This document shows, one piece after another, positions 8,744 through 15,461 of a stretch of 24,922 nucleotides of DNA (the stretch's first letter is position 1; every line of letters begins with the position of its first letter). The position numbers and the translations under genes were made by a program. The notes below the pieces were generated by a model. It was given only the letters and a program-made list of their open reading frames with translations. It ran no database searches and was not told the origin of the DNA. The DNA is from a virus. The stretch is from IMG/VR virus record IMGVR_UViG_3300033233_000157, positions 1-24,922 of that record, one strand, 5' to 3'.

Positions 8744-8857
8744 ATGATACTGGCCTACATCATTCTCTTTGTCATTCTCATCTCTGGACTCGGTTTGATT
8801 TTTTTACCGCCCAATGAAAAGGTTTACGGCGCTAAAAAATCAGAACGGGAAGATTAA
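8744..8857 (+). CDS. Possible plus-strand small membrane protein, 37 aa
   Basis: This ORF occupies the only stretch of the tail region not coded on the minus strand (8709-8853). It starts with ATG at 8744 and encodes a single hydrophobic helix, MILAYIILFVILISGLGL, followed by a polar charged tail ending KKSERED. Its stop overlaps the end of the long chaperone form, convergently, by 4 bp. There is no good ribosome binding site ahead of the ATG. It is the only plus-strand candidate in the window and could be chance. If real, a small one-helix protein could act as a holin-like or regulatory peptide. Confidence 0.25.
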   Translation: MILAYIILFVILISGLGLIFLPPNEKVYGAKKSERED

Positions 8858-9365
8858 CGCCCATCTTTCGGCATCCAAGCCGAGTACATCTTCAAGAGCT
8901 GCCAACAAACCGCGTCCTCAATCGTTATGTTGTTCTCGATCCATTCTCGCTTCAATATATCGGCCTCACAGAGCGAGAAAAGCAATCCTTCGAGCGTAAA
9001 TTCTTCCGGTAGCGACGGCTTCTTGCTGTCTTCTCTAAACTGAGAGAAGAATTCTAACCATTGACTTGTTTTACTGGTGTCCCCGTCGCTAACTCGAAAA
9101 AACGCTTGATGATCTCCGTCATGTCGCTGATGGTGATATTATCAAGCTCCAATCCTTCCGACTTTTCAACGGCCTCTTTGCAAAAGTTAGACCAATGCGT
9201 TTCGAGTTCTGCATACGTCGCGTCGTCATCAAAGAGCGTCTCAAGCCTATCGGCCTTGAATAGTTCCACCAGCTTGCTTGACTTTGCCTTTCTGACTGTG
9301 GCAAAGGTCATTTTCTTAAAACGAAAAATCTTCTCGCCTATCCTGATTTCGTTTTCATCTGTCAT
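8854..9365 (-). CDS. Tail assembly chaperone, long form by programmed -1 frameshift (about 170 aa)
   Basis: Downstream of the short chaperone's stop codon the -1 frame stays open to a TAA at 8854-8856, without any ATG, GTG or well-placed TTG start, and reads as real protein: EEFTLEGLLFSLCEADILK, then REWIENNITIEDAVCW and a WMPKDGR end. The short frame carries T TTT TTC (9102-9096) in the right register. Slippage there joins 90 residues of the short form to 80 residues of the -1 frame. This is the same arrangement as lambda gpG/gpGT, where both forms chaperone the tape measure protein. It also explains the otherwise empty 8854-9053 region just upstream of the tape measure gene. Direct protein evidence is lacking. 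Confidence 0.85.
9054..9365 (-). CDS. Tail assembly chaperone, short form (gpG-like), 103 aa
   Basis: A small, acidic-helical protein (MTDENEIRIGEKIFRFKKMT at the start), encoded two genes upstream of the tape measure, where tail assembly chaperones sit in siphoviruses. Without frameshifting, translation ends at the TAG at 9054-9056. AGGAG lies upstream at a long spacing (11 bases). In known systems this form binds the tape measure protein and recruits tail tube subunits; here that is inferred from position and from the frameshift. I do not see a named family by sequence alone. Confidence 0.75.
   Translation of the reverse strand: MTDENEIRIGEKIFRFKKMTFATVRKAKSSKLVELFKADRLETLFDDDATYAELETHWSNFCKEAVEKSEGLELDNITISDMTEIIKRFFELATGTPVKQVNG
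9096..9102 (-). promoter_or_regulatory. Ribosomal -1 slippery heptamer T TTT TTC
   Basis: In the short chaperone frame the codons CGT TTT TTC (9104-9096) contain T TTT TTC, an X XXY YYZ slippery heptamer in the required register. A GGAG element lies about 11 bases upstream of the heptamer, similar in spacing to Shine-Dalgarno-like stimulators such as that of dnaX. No strong downstream stem-loop is obvious. Confidence 0.8.
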
Positions 9366-9379
9366 GTTAGAGCTTTCTC

Positions 9380-9859
9380 CTATTTAGTAATTGCACCCGA
9401 TAGAATCTCTTTGGCTTTCACCACATCCTCATCCTGGATGCGAAAATACCGTCGTGCCGGTATCAGTATCGGATGGGGCTTTGTGCCGTGTGTGAAAATG
9501 AGTGACGATCCGATCTTAAATACCTGAAACTTCTTTGAGCCGGGATGGTTGATCGTCCCGCCAAGTTGATGAATGGCGTTAAAGCGTTCCCCGCTGGCTT
9601 CCAGGACTGCGCTAAAATCTCCCACTGAGGCTATGTGCTCAGAGCGGCCAATATGTCCAGAGCGGCCACCTAAAGGCAACGTGCCTGTTTTGTTCGGCCT
9701 GAAAGCTGTGGGCCTGCCTCCGGCATCTAAGGACACGAGGTTCGACTCAAGAAGCATCTCTGCGATTCTTTGCATCTGCGGTTTCATTGACTCACCCAAC
9801 TGAGAGATGAGCCTGATGCGTGTCTCAAGCGGTGTCATTTCAACACTCATCCCGATCAT
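9380..9859 (-). CDS. Phage virion morphogenesis protein, gpS-like, 159 aa
   Basis: The sequence has the hallmarks of the phage virion morphogenesis (gpS, tail completion) family: FRPNKTGTL then SEHIASVG, the core 'FNAIHQLGGTI', and a C-terminal 'IPARRYF' motif. Members help join or complete the tail at the neck. The start is the ATG at 9857-9859, which overlaps the upstream stop (ATGA) and has GGAGG six bases before it; the ATG three codons later is less well placed. It is basic and about the usual length. Confidence 0.8.
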   Translation of the reverse strand: MIGMSVEMTPLETRIRLISQLGESMKPQMQRIAEMLLESNLVSLDAGGRPTAFRPNKTGTLPLGGRSGHIGRSEHIASVGDFSAVLEASGERFNAIHQLGGTINHPGSKKFQVFKIGSSLIFTHGTKPHPILIPARRYFRIQDEDVVKAKEILSGAITK

Positions 9860-10332
9860 GCGAACCCTCCGTCCATATTCCTCACTGTAAGTGTCCCCCA
9901 GACGGTGAACTCCCCCGTGTTGTCTCCAGAGGGGAAGATGGGGGTGAACTTCAAGGGCGGTTCGTTATCCACAAACCATGAGGGGTCTACGTTGATATGC
10001 TCGGTATTGAGTGTGGCGATCAATATCAAAATGTCATGCAAGAGCGAATCCTGTGCAGCCACTAAGTTCGATGTCGAGCCGGTGGTTGTCTTTGCGCTGA
10101 TCTCACAGGTGATGAAAAACGGTATTCGGACATTGTAAATACTCCACGCCGAATCTCCACAAATCACTTCCCCCACCCCGAAGGAAAGCACCAGTGATGG
10201 ATAGGCTCCTATTGCCTCCGGGAACTCCTGGTAAACCTTCTTAACCGTATTGCGATAGGTGCCGCCCTCTTGGATTGTTTCGAGAGCGGTCATCCACTGT
10301 GCGCGGACGGTTTCCAGTTTCGAGACGCTCAA
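9856..10332 (-). CDS. Probable tail terminator / neck protein, 158 aa
   Basis: This lies between the connector and the gpS-like protein, the usual slot for a tail terminator or minor tail protein. The start is TTG at 10330-10332: GGAGG is placed five bases upstream and the codon overlaps the previous stop (TTGA). The fold looks alpha/beta, with an N-terminal helix (SKLETVRAQWMTALETIQ) then strands. A 'QDSLLHDILILIATL' helix and a 'TGEFTVWGTLTVR' strand near the C-terminus are consistent with tail terminator proteins. The family assignment rests mainly on position. Confidence 0.55.
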   Translation of the reverse strand: MSVSKLETVRAQWMTALETIQEGGTYRNTVKKVYQEFPEAIGAYPSLVLSFGVGEVICGDSAWSIYNVRIPFFITCEISAKTTTGSTSNLVAAQDSLLHDILILIATLNTEHINVDPSWFVDNEPPLKFTPIFPSGDNTGEFTVWGTLTVRNMDGGFA

Positions 10333-11459
10333 TACTTCCTCCGGTATGGGTCTAAGAACTTCTTTTGCCGCTCGGTGAAATCTTTGTAGGTTGTGCTCTT
10401 GTTTCCAATACCCTCAGATTTCGATGTCGAAGTGATCCCAAAACGTCCACCACCTTCTTTGCTTGAATTACGGAAAGTCTCAACTACCTTTTCCAAGCAC
10501 ACAGTCTTAATAGCCACCGGGACCGTAGACCATCCGGCTCTGTAAGTGTTCAGGGCTATGTTCCTACGTCCAGATGGGAACGAGCCATCTGGTAGCTCGA
10601 TGTTGTAGCTGTTCTGCTCGGATTGATAGGTCACACCTGGGTTGTTGAAAAGTATGTCATCAACATCTGTGGCAAGGTCCGTCCATGTATCATCGTTTAG
10701 GTATTGAAGGGCGGCAAGCTGTTCTGCATCCGTCGCACTCGAAGCACCCAGGCCAACTATCGGATAGAAGTTGGGTCTGAGTTTGGTGCGCCCGTTACCG
10801 TCGTGGATTTCACCCGTGATGGTCTGGACGATGACCACGTTGTCAATCTCTTGCTCGATCTGTGTGGAAACATCCGTGATCCACCTCTGCAAAAACACAT
10901 CATGGGTTGTGTCTGATTCTTCGATAGCAAGATAATCTTTCACTTCACCCAGGGAGATGATGTCATTGTCGCCAACTACATAAGTCGGTAACATTGAGAC
11001 ATTGAAAGAGACCTCAATGAAGGCTATTTGAAAATCAGCCTCGTAGGTATCTGTAGCATCAGATGCGTCTCGTTCGACTTTAACGGCCAGCACATCGCCA
11101 GAATCGAATGTAAGGCCATTATAGGCCGCGGCCGGGATGGTCAGTGTTGTTATCTTGCCGTCGGTTGAGCCTCCGGCGTAGACGGTTAGTGAGTCAACGT
11201 CTGAGATTTGTGTTGATGGCGGTGAGTCTGTGTCGGTCTGGGAGATTCTGAAACGTAGATAAGCATTCCCCGCGCTCTCTCGTTTGAAGTAGAGTTTAAT
11301 CGAGGCAATACTGGTGTAGTAAGTCGGTATCTCAATCCCTGCGAAGGCATAGTCTGAATACTGAGCATTTGGCATCGGGTACAGAGGTAGCGGCGCGGTG
11401 GTTGAGTCTATCCCCGCGACCGGCTGTACGAAGCTCTTTATTTTCTGAGTCGTTGCCAT
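10329..11459 (-). CDS. Head-tail connector fused to an N-terminal beta-sandwich domain, 376 aa
   Basis: Residues about 1-155 form a beta-rich domain (SIKLYFKRESAGNAYLRFRI, later VKVERDASDATDTYEADF) of a type seen as stand-alone structural proteins in other phages. Residues about 165-376 look like a gp6/gp15-type head-tail connector: 'ISLGEVKDYLAIEESDTTHD' then 'FLQRWITDVSTQIEQEIDN' helices, an AL.TYRAGW segment and a basic C-terminus (FLDPYRRKY). The ORF is continuous, so the two parts are one protein. The ATG directly follows the upstream TAG. A ring of connector subunits below the portal, with decoration domains outward, is the inferred picture. Confidence 0.65.
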   Translation of the reverse strand: MATTQKIKSFVQPVAGIDSTTAPLPLYPMPNAQYSDYAFAGIEIPTYYTSIASIKLYFKRESAGNAYLRFRISQTDTDSPPSTQISDVDSLTVYAGGSTDGKITTLTIPAAAYNGLTFDSGDVLAVKVERDASDATDTYEADFQIAFIEVSFNVSMLPTYVVGDNDIISLGEVKDYLAIEESDTTHDVFLQRWITDVSTQIEQEIDNVVIVQTITGEIHDGNGRTKLRPNFYPIVGLGASSATDAEQLAALQYLNDDTWTDLATDVDDILFNNPGVTYQSEQNSYNIELPDGSFPSGRRNIALNTYRAGWSTVPVAIKTVCLEKVVETFRNSSKEGGGRFGITSTSKSEGIGNKSTTYKDFTERQKKFLDPYRRKY

Positions 11460-11744
11460 CTACTTTGCTTTCGCTTTTCTGAAACTTGTGTCCACCAGTA
11501 CCGCTTGCAATCCGTTGGCCGCACCGCTTAAGAATGTTTGCCGTGCGCGGGCATTGGCGATTGCCTTCTCTTGCTCCGTGATGAACTTCACCCAATAATC
11601 AAACTCTTCTTTGATGTTCGCCAGTTGCTTCTGAAGACTGTCGATTGACACCGTGACGAATTTCTCTGCCGGCTTTTCAACTGGTTTTTGTGCCAATGCG
11701 TTCGCGCTGGCAACCAGTAAAGCAAATATGACCCATTTCTTCAT
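11460..11744 (-). CDS. Small exported coiled-coil protein, 94 aa
   Basis: MKKWVIFALLVASANALA|QKP is a clear Sec signal peptide (basic start, hydrophobic core, ALA cleavage motif, Gln at +1). The mature 76 residues are a helical amphipathic region (LQKQLANIKEEFDYWVKFI, then EQEKAIANARARQ) and a basic tail. Small phage proteins with a helix and a 'GA..gLqavL' end are common near neck genes, but not with signal peptides. A spanin-like role can be imagined but the protein sits in the structural block, far from any lysis gene. Confidence 0.65.
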   Translation of the reverse strand: MKKWVIFALLVASANALAQKPVEKPAEKFVTVSIDSLQKQLANIKEEFDYWVKFITEQEKAIANARARQTFLSGAANGLQAVLVDTSFRKAKAK

Positions 11745-11810
11745 CTACTTCTCCATTGTGTGAGTGAATTTTGGATAATCTATCGCGCTTGACTCAATCG
11801 CCAAGTCCAT
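11745..11810 (-). CDS. Mini-ORF, 21 aa, in frame with the upstream fibre gene
   Basis: A 21-codon ORF starts MDLAIESS and ends DYPKFTHTMEK; its TAG abuts the ATG of the next gene. It lies in the same frame as the fibre gene stop (TGA at 11826-11828), with only five sense codons (KQEFL) between that TGA and its ATG, so TGA readthrough would extend the fibre by 26 residues. No good ribosome binding site is seen. It may be a small gene, a readthrough tail or chance. Confidence 0.25.
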   Translation of the reverse strand: MDLAIESSAIDYPKFTHTMEK

Positions 11811-11825
11811 TAAGAATTCTTGTTT

Positions 11826-14759
11826 TCATCGGCGCACCACAAAGTAAGAAACCGTTTTTCCATCGGTGGCAAAAATTGTAAATTTTCCGGTCTGCACGTT
11901 GCCGACTGAAATCGGGATTACCGTAAGTCCAAGCGCCGTGTTGCTGGTGTACCACGGTACGATTTGGGACGTAGCCGTGATACCTGTGATTGAAACCTGT
12001 ATACTGTCACCGGTCGATGCTGTGGCTGTACCTGAGTTCAGACCACCAAAGGAAGAAAGCCCGCCAGCGACGAGATACATATTAGTCGCTGGGTTCGTAG
12101 CATTGTCCGTTACCAGCCAGGGCTTTGCATCGGATGAATAGCCATTCAGCAGCGCGAGCACGCCTGAATCGTTTGCCGCGATGGTAAAGGTCTGTTGAAC
12201 AACAGCGCCGGATTGAATTGCACGAATACTGTTCCCTTTTGCGGCTGTGCCGAGAGTAATCGAACCGCCATACACAAGATCAGCAATGTCGTGGTCGCCG
12301 TTGAAGGTGAGAGTTCCGGTCAAATTTGGGAATAAACCTTGAAAATAAGAACTTGTTGCAGCGTAAGTTTGAGCGGTTGAATTAGAAACATTACTTCTTA
12401 ACTGAACATTTGTCGATACCGTGGTTCCAACGGGTATAGTTGTTGCACCCGTATTTCCAGTATATGCAACAATCAACTGATTATTATTTGTACCCATCTG
12501 TATATTTCCAGTAGAGGTAAAGCCAACAAATGAAGAACCGTTCCCATTCTGAACGATATTTCCGCTCGCTACATAGCCAAAATGATATGATCCTGCGCCG
12601 CTAAGAGTGAGATTAGAGGTGTTGACATAACCTACTGAACCCGAACCCGTGACACTATTCGTTGTGCCTACCGATAAACCCAAAAATAAGGAGGCGACAC
12701 CACTATTAGTTACAAGACCACCAATTTTTCCAATTGCAAAAGTTCCTACATCAGAGTTGGTGACAGCATTATTAGTATATCCAATGAAACCTGCCCCAAC
12801 AACACTATTCGTTATTGTGCTGGCGACCCTATTGTTCCCGATAGATACTTTTCCAGTGTCATCTCCTGCTGGGACGGTTGTATAATCATTCAGAACGGCG
12901 AAACCACCGCCGAGGATTACCAAAGTCGTATCAAACGTGAATGTAGATTTCGATGTCAGTGCCGTCGTGCTTCGTGCGATAGCAATCTGAGTTGCCACGA
13001 TGTCGCCACCAAGACCACTGCCGGATGCAACCGTTGTCCATGTTGGGGGTGAGCCGGTAGTTGCCGTTAATAATTGTCCAGTCGTGCCGTTTACCAATAA
13101 AGATGGAACCCCGGTTGCACTTGTGATAAGTACGCCATTATTAGCTGTGGCGAGAGCTGCCATCACGTTGGCACTTGAGGCATACAAGAGCGTATTGACA
13201 GCGTTGGTTGCGGGATAGGTGCTTGTTGACCATGCCGGGGTAGTAGAGGAACCGGATTGAAGCATTTGACCCGCAGTTGCAGTTCCGGCCAAAATCGCAC
13301 CAGCAGAAGCGGTAGAGTAAAAGATACCCCCATTGGAAGCGGTAAGATTTGCAGCCGTGCCGCCTGAATTTAAGGGAAGAAGATTCCCCGTACCGAGTGC
13401 GGCTTGTTTAGCATTGAACGCGACCCAATCGGAGAACTTCAAAAACCCGCTTACTGCGGACGTGGCATATTTTGTCGTATCTGATAAAATGGTCGGAGCA
13501 CTTGCCGTACCACCCGTTGTGATAAAAGTATTTCCAGCCGCTACTGATGTTACCTTGTTGTTGAACGTCGTCCAGTCCTGAGATTTTAAGAAACCAGAAA
13601 CGGAGGTTGTTGCGTACTTCGTCGTATCGGAAAGAATCGTTGGCGCGGTTGCTGTGCCACCGGTTGTGATAAAGGTATTGCCCGCCGTCACGCTTGCAAC
13701 CTTCGATGCCGCCAGAACCGAATCCTGCTGGTGTTGATAAATAGAAGTCAGCGATGTTTTGCGCCCATTCGTTGTGTCAACTGAAAGTGTCCATGTCCTG
13801 TCGGCGGACAAATCTTGTCCAGCCGCAGAGGATGAAAGCGGCGTGTTCCCAGCGATGGTGATGGCGCGAGTCTTTGGCGTGTACGTCGTAACCGCGTACG
13901 ATGAGTCGAGTCGTCGTTGTGCCTGCGTTACTAATCCTTGTGTTAAGTGCGTTGTGTCTGCTACCAGTACTGCGGCTCCACCAATGACCTGCCGAGTTGC
14001 CGAGAATGATAGCGGCGACGATGTTGTGAGATTGCCCTTTGTCAGCGTCGGTTCTTTTAGAGCGAGTAAGCTATCCGTGCGGAACCGCGTGTAAAGAATG
14101 GACGAGGTATCAGAATAGGCCAGCTTCAGAGCAAGCAAACTCGTCGCCTCACCACGATTGAGCTTCGCAGTCAGTGAATCCTGTAATGCCGTGATGTCCG
14201 ATATTCCCGCGTCCGCCCCTGACGTCACCAAACCTTTCACGTCATAGGTAATTTTTGTTTTCGTCGCGCCGGTGATGGCCGCGTTCTTTGTCACCTTCTG
14301 AGCGTTCTGATAGAGTGTCGTGTAGCCCGTCGTCGCATCCGTGCTATCATTTGCCAGTTTGAACTTTGTGGTATCAGATAGCAATGCACCCTGTTTCAAT
14401 TCAAGTGATGTCCGCCCCGTTGCAGCCACAAGCCCCGTTGCCCCGCCGTCCCATTTCAGGCGGTCGGTGTAGGCTGTGTTCCAATTGGCTGAGTCGGCAG
14501 CGAAGAGTCCTGAACGGACATAGGCGAGATTCCAATTTGTTGAATCGGCTACCAGTAAACTCGAGCGAGTGTAGGCGGTATTCCAATTCTGAATCGAGGA
14601 AAGCAATAAAAGCGTGCCGTCCCTAAATGTGATGAAGGGTACACTAATCCCTTGAGTGGCCTTCACCGGACGAATGGTATCGCCATTGGCGGTCGTGGTT
14701 GTCCATTGCTGGGCAAGGGCTGTGGAGGAAAACAGTATGACTATGAATAGTCGTCGCAT
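11826..14759 (-). CDS. Large fibre-like protein with signal peptide, 977 aa
   Basis: MRRLFIVILFSSTALA|QQW is a Sec signal peptide with Gln at +1. Then come three NWN.AY..S..LL.ADS repeats (about residues 57-110), a long Thr/Ser/Ala-rich fibre body, a 49-residue tandem duplication (encoded at 13410-13703), typical phage fibre phrases such as GQMLQSGSSTTPAWSTSTYP, and from about residue 640 to 770 a series of short Gly/Ser/Asn-rich repeats (VTNSGVASLFLG-like) resembling YadA-head-type beta rolls. The C-terminal about 200 residues may be a receptor-binding or beta-sandwich tip. It sits between capsid and connector genes rather than in the tail block, which could mean a head fibre. The start has GGAG five bases ahead, within the preceding mini-ORF. 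Confidence 0.7.
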   Translation of the reverse strand: MRRLFIVILFSSTALAQQWTTTTANGDTIRPVKATQGISVPFITFRDGTLLLLSSIQNWNTAYTRSSLLVADSTNWNLAYVRSGLFAADSANWNTAYTDRLKWDGGATGLVAATGRTSLELKQGALLSDTTKFKLANDSTDATTGYTTLYQNAQKVTKNAAITGATKTKITYDVKGLVTSGADAGISDITALQDSLTAKLNRGEATSLLALKLAYSDTSSILYTRFRTDSLLALKEPTLTKGNLTTSSPLSFSATRQVIGGAAVLVADTTHLTQGLVTQAQRRLDSSYAVTTYTPKTRAITIAGNTPLSSSAAGQDLSADRTWTLSVDTTNGRKTSLTSIYQHQQDSVLAASKVASVTAGNTFITTGGTATAPTILSDTTKYATTSVSGFLKSQDWTTFNNKVTSVAAGNTFITTGGTASAPTILSDTTKYATSAVSGFLKFSDWVAFNAKQAALGTGNLLPLNSGGTAANLTASNGGIFYSTASAGAILAGTATAGQMLQSGSSTTPAWSTSTYPATNAVNTLLYASSANVMAALATANNGVLITSATGVPSLLVNGTTGQLLTATTGSPPTWTTVASGSGLGGDIVATQIAIARSTTALTSKSTFTFDTTLVILGGGFAVLNDYTTVPAGDDTGKVSIGNNRVASTITNSVVGAGFIGYTNNAVTNSDVGTFAIGKIGGLVTNSGVASLFLGLSVGTTNSVTGSGSVGYVNTSNLTLSGAGSYHFGYVASGNIVQNGNGSSFVGFTSTGNIQMGTNNNQLIVAYTGNTGATTIPVGTTVSTNVQLRSNVSNSTAQTYAATSSYFQGLFPNLTGTLTFNGDHDIADLVYGGSITLGTAAKGNSIRAIQSGAVVQQTFTIAANDSGVLALLNGYSSDAKPWLVTDNATNPATNMYLVAGGLSSFGGLNSGTATASTGDSIQVSITGITATSQIVPWYTSNTALGLTVIPISVGNVQTGKFTIFATDGKTVSYFVVRR
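13410..13703 (-). repeat. Tandem duplication of 49 residues in the fibre-like gene
   Basis: Two adjacent 147-bp copies each encode KV.SV.AGNTFITTGGTA followed by APTILSDTTKYAT, SVSGFLK and DW..FN. Protein identity is high, DNA third positions differ, so the duplication is not recent. It is coding and in frame. Confidence 0.85.
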
Positions 14760-14818
14760 TGCATCTCCAGGGCGAGTTCAAAACAAAGATCAGAGAACCA
14801 AAGGATAAGTCGCTTCAT
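14741..14818 (-). CDS. Mini-ORF, 25 aa, coupling two signal-peptide genes
   Basis: The ORF begins MKRLILWFSDL, ends MQCDDYS, and overlaps the upstream stop as ATGA (14815-14818), the same coupling used by many genes here. It ends inside the fibre gene start, and the fibre's GGAG ribosome binding site lies within it. It could be a real hydrophobic micro-protein, a leader that couples translation, or chance. Confidence 0.35.
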   Translation of the reverse strand: MKRLILWFSDLCFELALEMQCDDYS

Positions 14819-15228
14819 TTGGTCAACACGCCCTTTTTACCAGAGATTGTGAAGTAGATAGTATTCGGCAGCGCAGGTGACATAAACCTGACTTTTCCCG
14901 TACCGCCAAGAATAGCAAAATCAACCGCCGTTGAGCTTGTGATAATCGTCGCGGCCGTTGCGCCAGTCGCAAGATTGACAACCCCTCGCTGAACAAATCT
15001 TGCTGCATCATCTGATTGTACCCAAACGGTGAGCGTATCAGCGTTTGTTGAATATGTTGTAATCTGGTAGAAGTCAAACCCCAGATCACTCCTCAGTGAA
15101 ACATCGACCGTATCCCTTGTTGATGCAAGTGAATCGGCATAAAAGGCTACAGTCGGGAAAGCCGATTTGTCCTGCGCCAAAAGTATCGTTGAACAAATAA
15201 GCGTAAGTATTGCCATCATTGTTTTCAT
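14815..15228 (-). CDS. Secreted-type small structural-block protein, 137 aa
   Basis: MKTMMAILTLICSTILLA|QDK is a Sec signal peptide with Gln at +1. The mature part is beta-rich, without Cys, and has a strand pattern DTLTVWVQSDDAARFVQRG then 'VRFMSPALPNTIYFTISG' that looks like a small jelly roll or decoration fold. It overlaps the upstream gene's stop (ATGA). I do not recognise a family. Its similarity in layout to the 15462-15953 protein (signal peptide, 'SL...DS.' linker, beta domain) suggests both may be related decoration-like proteins. Confidence 0.65.
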   Translation of the reverse strand: MKTMMAILTLICSTILLAQDKSAFPTVAFYADSLASTRDTVDVSLRSDLGFDFYQITTYSTNADTLTVWVQSDDAARFVQRGVVNLATGATAATIITSSTAVDFAILGGTGKVRFMSPALPNTIYFTISGKKGVLTK

Positions 15229-15410
15229 GTCTTTTTACCTCTTCCTCTCTTTTTCACCTGTGTTTTAATTCCTGCTTCTCTGTACCCGAGCATTGAAAGC
15301 CTTTGAATCACCGCAGGATTGGCAGTTTCAAACGTCTTATCCTCGGTCAGCTCGAAGTTGGCGATGATCTTACCCTTGTTCTTTACGATTCCAGCACCCT
15401 TGAATTTCAA
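15225..15410 (-). CDS. Small basic phage protein, 61 aa
   Basis: The likely start is the TTG at 15408-15410, read MKFKGAGIV, because GGAGGT lies just 3-4 bases upstream; the TTG four codons earlier overlaps that ribosome binding site and has none itself. The chain KGKIIANFELTEDKTFETAN then VIQRLSMLGYREAG resembles the small 'residue-counting' YqbF-like N-terminal domains found beside phage capsid genes, ending in a basic tail (KKRGRGKKT). Role unknown. A strong hairpin precedes the gene. Confidence 0.65.
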   Translation of the reverse strand: MKFKGAGIVKNKGKIIANFELTEDKTFETANPAVIQRLSMLGYREAGIKTQVKKRGRGKKT

Positions 15411-15424
15411 TAGACCTCCCAAAT

Positions 15425-15449
15425 GGGGGCAAGGAAAGCCCTCGCCCCC
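15425..15449 (-). other. Strong RNA hairpin between two head-region genes
   Basis: On the minus strand GGGGGCGAGG (15449-15440) pairs with CCTTGCCCCC (15434-15425), including one G-U pair that exists only in the minus-strand RNA, around a 5-base loop. No U-run follows, so it is not a standard intrinsic terminator. It lies just before the GGAGG of the next gene. Confidence 0.75.
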
Positions 15450-15461
15450 GAAGAGAATAAA

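Noticed and set aside
11745-11828. Recoding of TGA as a sense codon genome-wide
   Set aside because: Many genes end in TGA inside ATGA overlaps at sensible protein ends, so TGA is a normal stop here. Only local readthrough is worth testing.
960-14759. Diversity-generating retroelement acting on the fibre genes
   Set aside because: No reverse transcriptase or template/variable repeat pair is visible in the window; repeats in the fibre gene are in-frame protein repeats only.
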